Translations under genes and position numbers: made by a program
The notes under the pieces: generated by a model
What the model saw: the letters and a program-made list of their open reading frames with translations, nothing else
What the model was told of the DNA's origin: nothing
The model's database searches: none
DNA from: Bdellovibrio bacteriovorus
Lineage (GTDB): Bacteria > Bdellovibrionota > Bdellovibrionia > Bdellovibrionales > Bdellovibrionaceae
Reading direction: 5' to 3'
DNA: 64,000 nucleotides
Assembly: GCF_025558485.1 (NCBI RefSeq)
Contig: NZ_CP102930.1
Location: forward strand, 1,860,001 to 1,924,000
Shown here: positions 63,278 through 64,000 of the stretch, piece after piece
How the letters are laid out: every line of letters begins with the position of its first letter
Position numbering within the stretch: position 1 is the first letter of the stretch

Positions 63278-63427
63278 ATGGAACTACCTCTTTGGATCGA
63301 CTTCTTTGATGAACTGCAAAATGTACGAGGACGCTCCCAGAATACGGTGATGGCTTATCGCCGCGACCTGGAACTTTATATCGAGTATCGTAAAAACAAG
63401 TACGAGGACGCTCCCAGAATACGGTGA
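63278..63427 (+). pseudogene. 5' fragment of a tyrosine recombinase (Xer-like), cut by a tandem duplication
   Basis: The first 49 codons of a Xer-type recombinase (MELPLWIDFFDELQNVRG, then SQNTVMAYRRDLELYIEYRK) run into the second copy of a 77-base duplication and stop at TGA 63425-63427. Removing one copy would restore the frame to the following segment. Confidence 0.8.
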
Positions 63428-63476
63428 TGGCTTATCGCCGCGACCTGGAACTTTATATCGAGTATCGTAAAAACAA
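63323..63476 (+). repeat. Perfect 77-bp tandem duplication inside the recombinase gene
   Basis: Copy 1 is 63323-63399 and copy 2 is 63400-63476, with no mismatch seen. As 77 is not a multiple of three, the duplication shifts the frame. Confidence 0.95.
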
Positions 63477-64000
63477 CAAATCAGTGCCTGGTTTTTACGA
63501 ATATATGAAAAAACAGAACCTTTCCACTCGCTCTCAGGCGCGGGTGATTTCGTCTTTGCGCACTTACTTCAAGTTTTGTGAAACCCGCGGGATGAAGTGC
63601 CCGGAGCTGCGTGAGCTTCGTCCACCTAAAGTCAAAGTGGGTTTGCCAAAGGTCCTGACTCCGCAGGAATTCCAGCAGCTTTTTGATGCCGCAGAGGTCA
63701 ACGACCCGGTGAAGACGGCTCGTAATCAACTGACGCTGTTGTTCCTGTACGGTTTGGGCTGCCGTGTTTCTGAATTGATTTCTTTAAACGTTGTGGACTT
63801 TAACCAGACCGATCGTTGGATCAAGGTTTTGGGGAAAGGCAACAAAGAGCGTTTGGTGCCATTGACAGAAAAGCTGACGGAAAATCTAACGGTTTATCTG
63901 AAAGAGCATCGTCCTTCCCTGATGAAAGAAAACGGCCCGTCTATTTTGATCAATGACCGCGGTCATCGACCTTCACGCGTGGATGTATGGAGATGGCTGG
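63427..64000 (+). CDS. Tyrosine recombinase (XerC/XerD-like), frame restored after duplication, 3' partial
   Basis: From the ATG at 63427 (overlapping the TGA of the 5' fragment as TGATG) the frame is open to the window end, 191 codons. It contains most of the SAM-like N-terminal DNA-binding domain (YEYMKKQNLSTRSQARVISS) and the start of the catalytic domain with the first active-site Arg in GLGCRVSELISL and the conserved Lys in VLGKGNKERLVPL. Without the duplication it would be one Xer protein that resolves chromosome dimers or acts in a mobile element; XerC and XerD cannot be told apart here. Reinitiation could yield a protein lacking about 24 N-terminal residues. Confidence 0.8.
   Translation, partial: MAYRRDLELYIEYRKNNKSVPGFYEYMKKQNLSTRSQARVISSLRTYFKFCETRGMKCPELRELRPPKVKVGLPKVLTPQEFQQLFDAAEVNDPVKTARNQLTLLFLYGLGCRVSELISLNVVDFNQTDRWIKVLGKGNKERLVPLTEKLTENLTVYLKEHRPSLMKENGPSILINDRGHRPSRVDVWRWL

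Noticed and set aside
1..64000. tRNA, rRNA, insertion sequence or prophage
   Set aside because: No transposase, integrase other than the split Xer gene, phage structural gene, or cloverleaf-like tRNA was recognised while reading; an unaided scan can miss a tRNA.

Overview
The window looks like chromosome from a predatory Bdellovibrionota bacterium, most likely Bdellovibrio bacteriovorus or a close relative. The evidence is an unusually dense secretome (trypsin-like and subtilisin-like proteases, many lipoproteins, large repeat-built surface proteins), sigma-28 (FliA)-type promoters in front of surface lipoproteins, tight gene packing with stop/start overlaps, and core genes of proteobacterial type (lysS, uvrB, uvrC, murJ, fbaB, nfu). 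This is inferred from gene content; no rRNA or tRNA gene was found to confirm it. Both window edges cut genes: an MFS transporter on the left and a tyrosine recombinase on the right.

Layout. 1-6.7 kb: MFS transporter end, a 1264-aa Ig-repeat lipoprotein behind a textbook FliA promoter, a MATE exporter and an Nfu iron-sulphur protein. 6.8-14.1 kb: housekeeping (aldolase, LysS), a double rhodanese-like lipoprotein, a thioesterase, a MASE1 hybrid histidine kinase and a trypsin-like lipoprotein. 14.3-16.6 kb: a TonB-dependent receptor and a small gene whose ribosome-binding site lies in a hairpin. 16.7-28.3 kb: an accessory region with a secreted Rhs protein whose toxic tip appears to have been replaced, candidate immunity genes, and a three-gene operon of secreted proteins that share an apparently undescribed N-terminal domain. 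28.4-33.8 kb: an orphan ParA with partner, a second trypsin-like lipoprotein, a dihaem lipoprotein, an HD-GYP phosphodiesterase and a beta-propeller lipoprotein. 34.0-41.0 kb: recG, which breaks off after about 250 codons into a foreign-looking fragment, followed by two cassettes that each carry the same FliA-like promoter and a propeller-repeat lipoprotein. 41.1-47.9 kb: a subtilase with a cysteinyl-tRNA-synthetase-like tail, a hemerythrin, small secreted proteins and a penicillin acylase. 47.9-53.5 kb: uvrB-uvrC-murJ. 53.5-60.5 kb: MFS exporter, secreted proteins, an NfeD-stomatin operon and a SpoIID-like protein. 60.6-64 kb: a toxin-antitoxin pair with a 17-bp palindromic operator, a 25-residue membrane peptide, two lipoproteins (one behind a sigma-54-like site) and a xer recombinase gene split by a 77-bp tandem duplication.

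Taken together, much of the window encodes what an attack-phase predator puts on or beyond its surface: adhesive or propeller lipoproteins apparently under FliA control, hydrolases and receptors. Four loci show recent or unusual rearrangement (the Rhs tip, recG, the promoter cassettes and xer). Some of these could be assembly errors and should be checked against reads. No CRISPR array, rRNA, tRNA or recognisable insertion-sequence transposase was seen.
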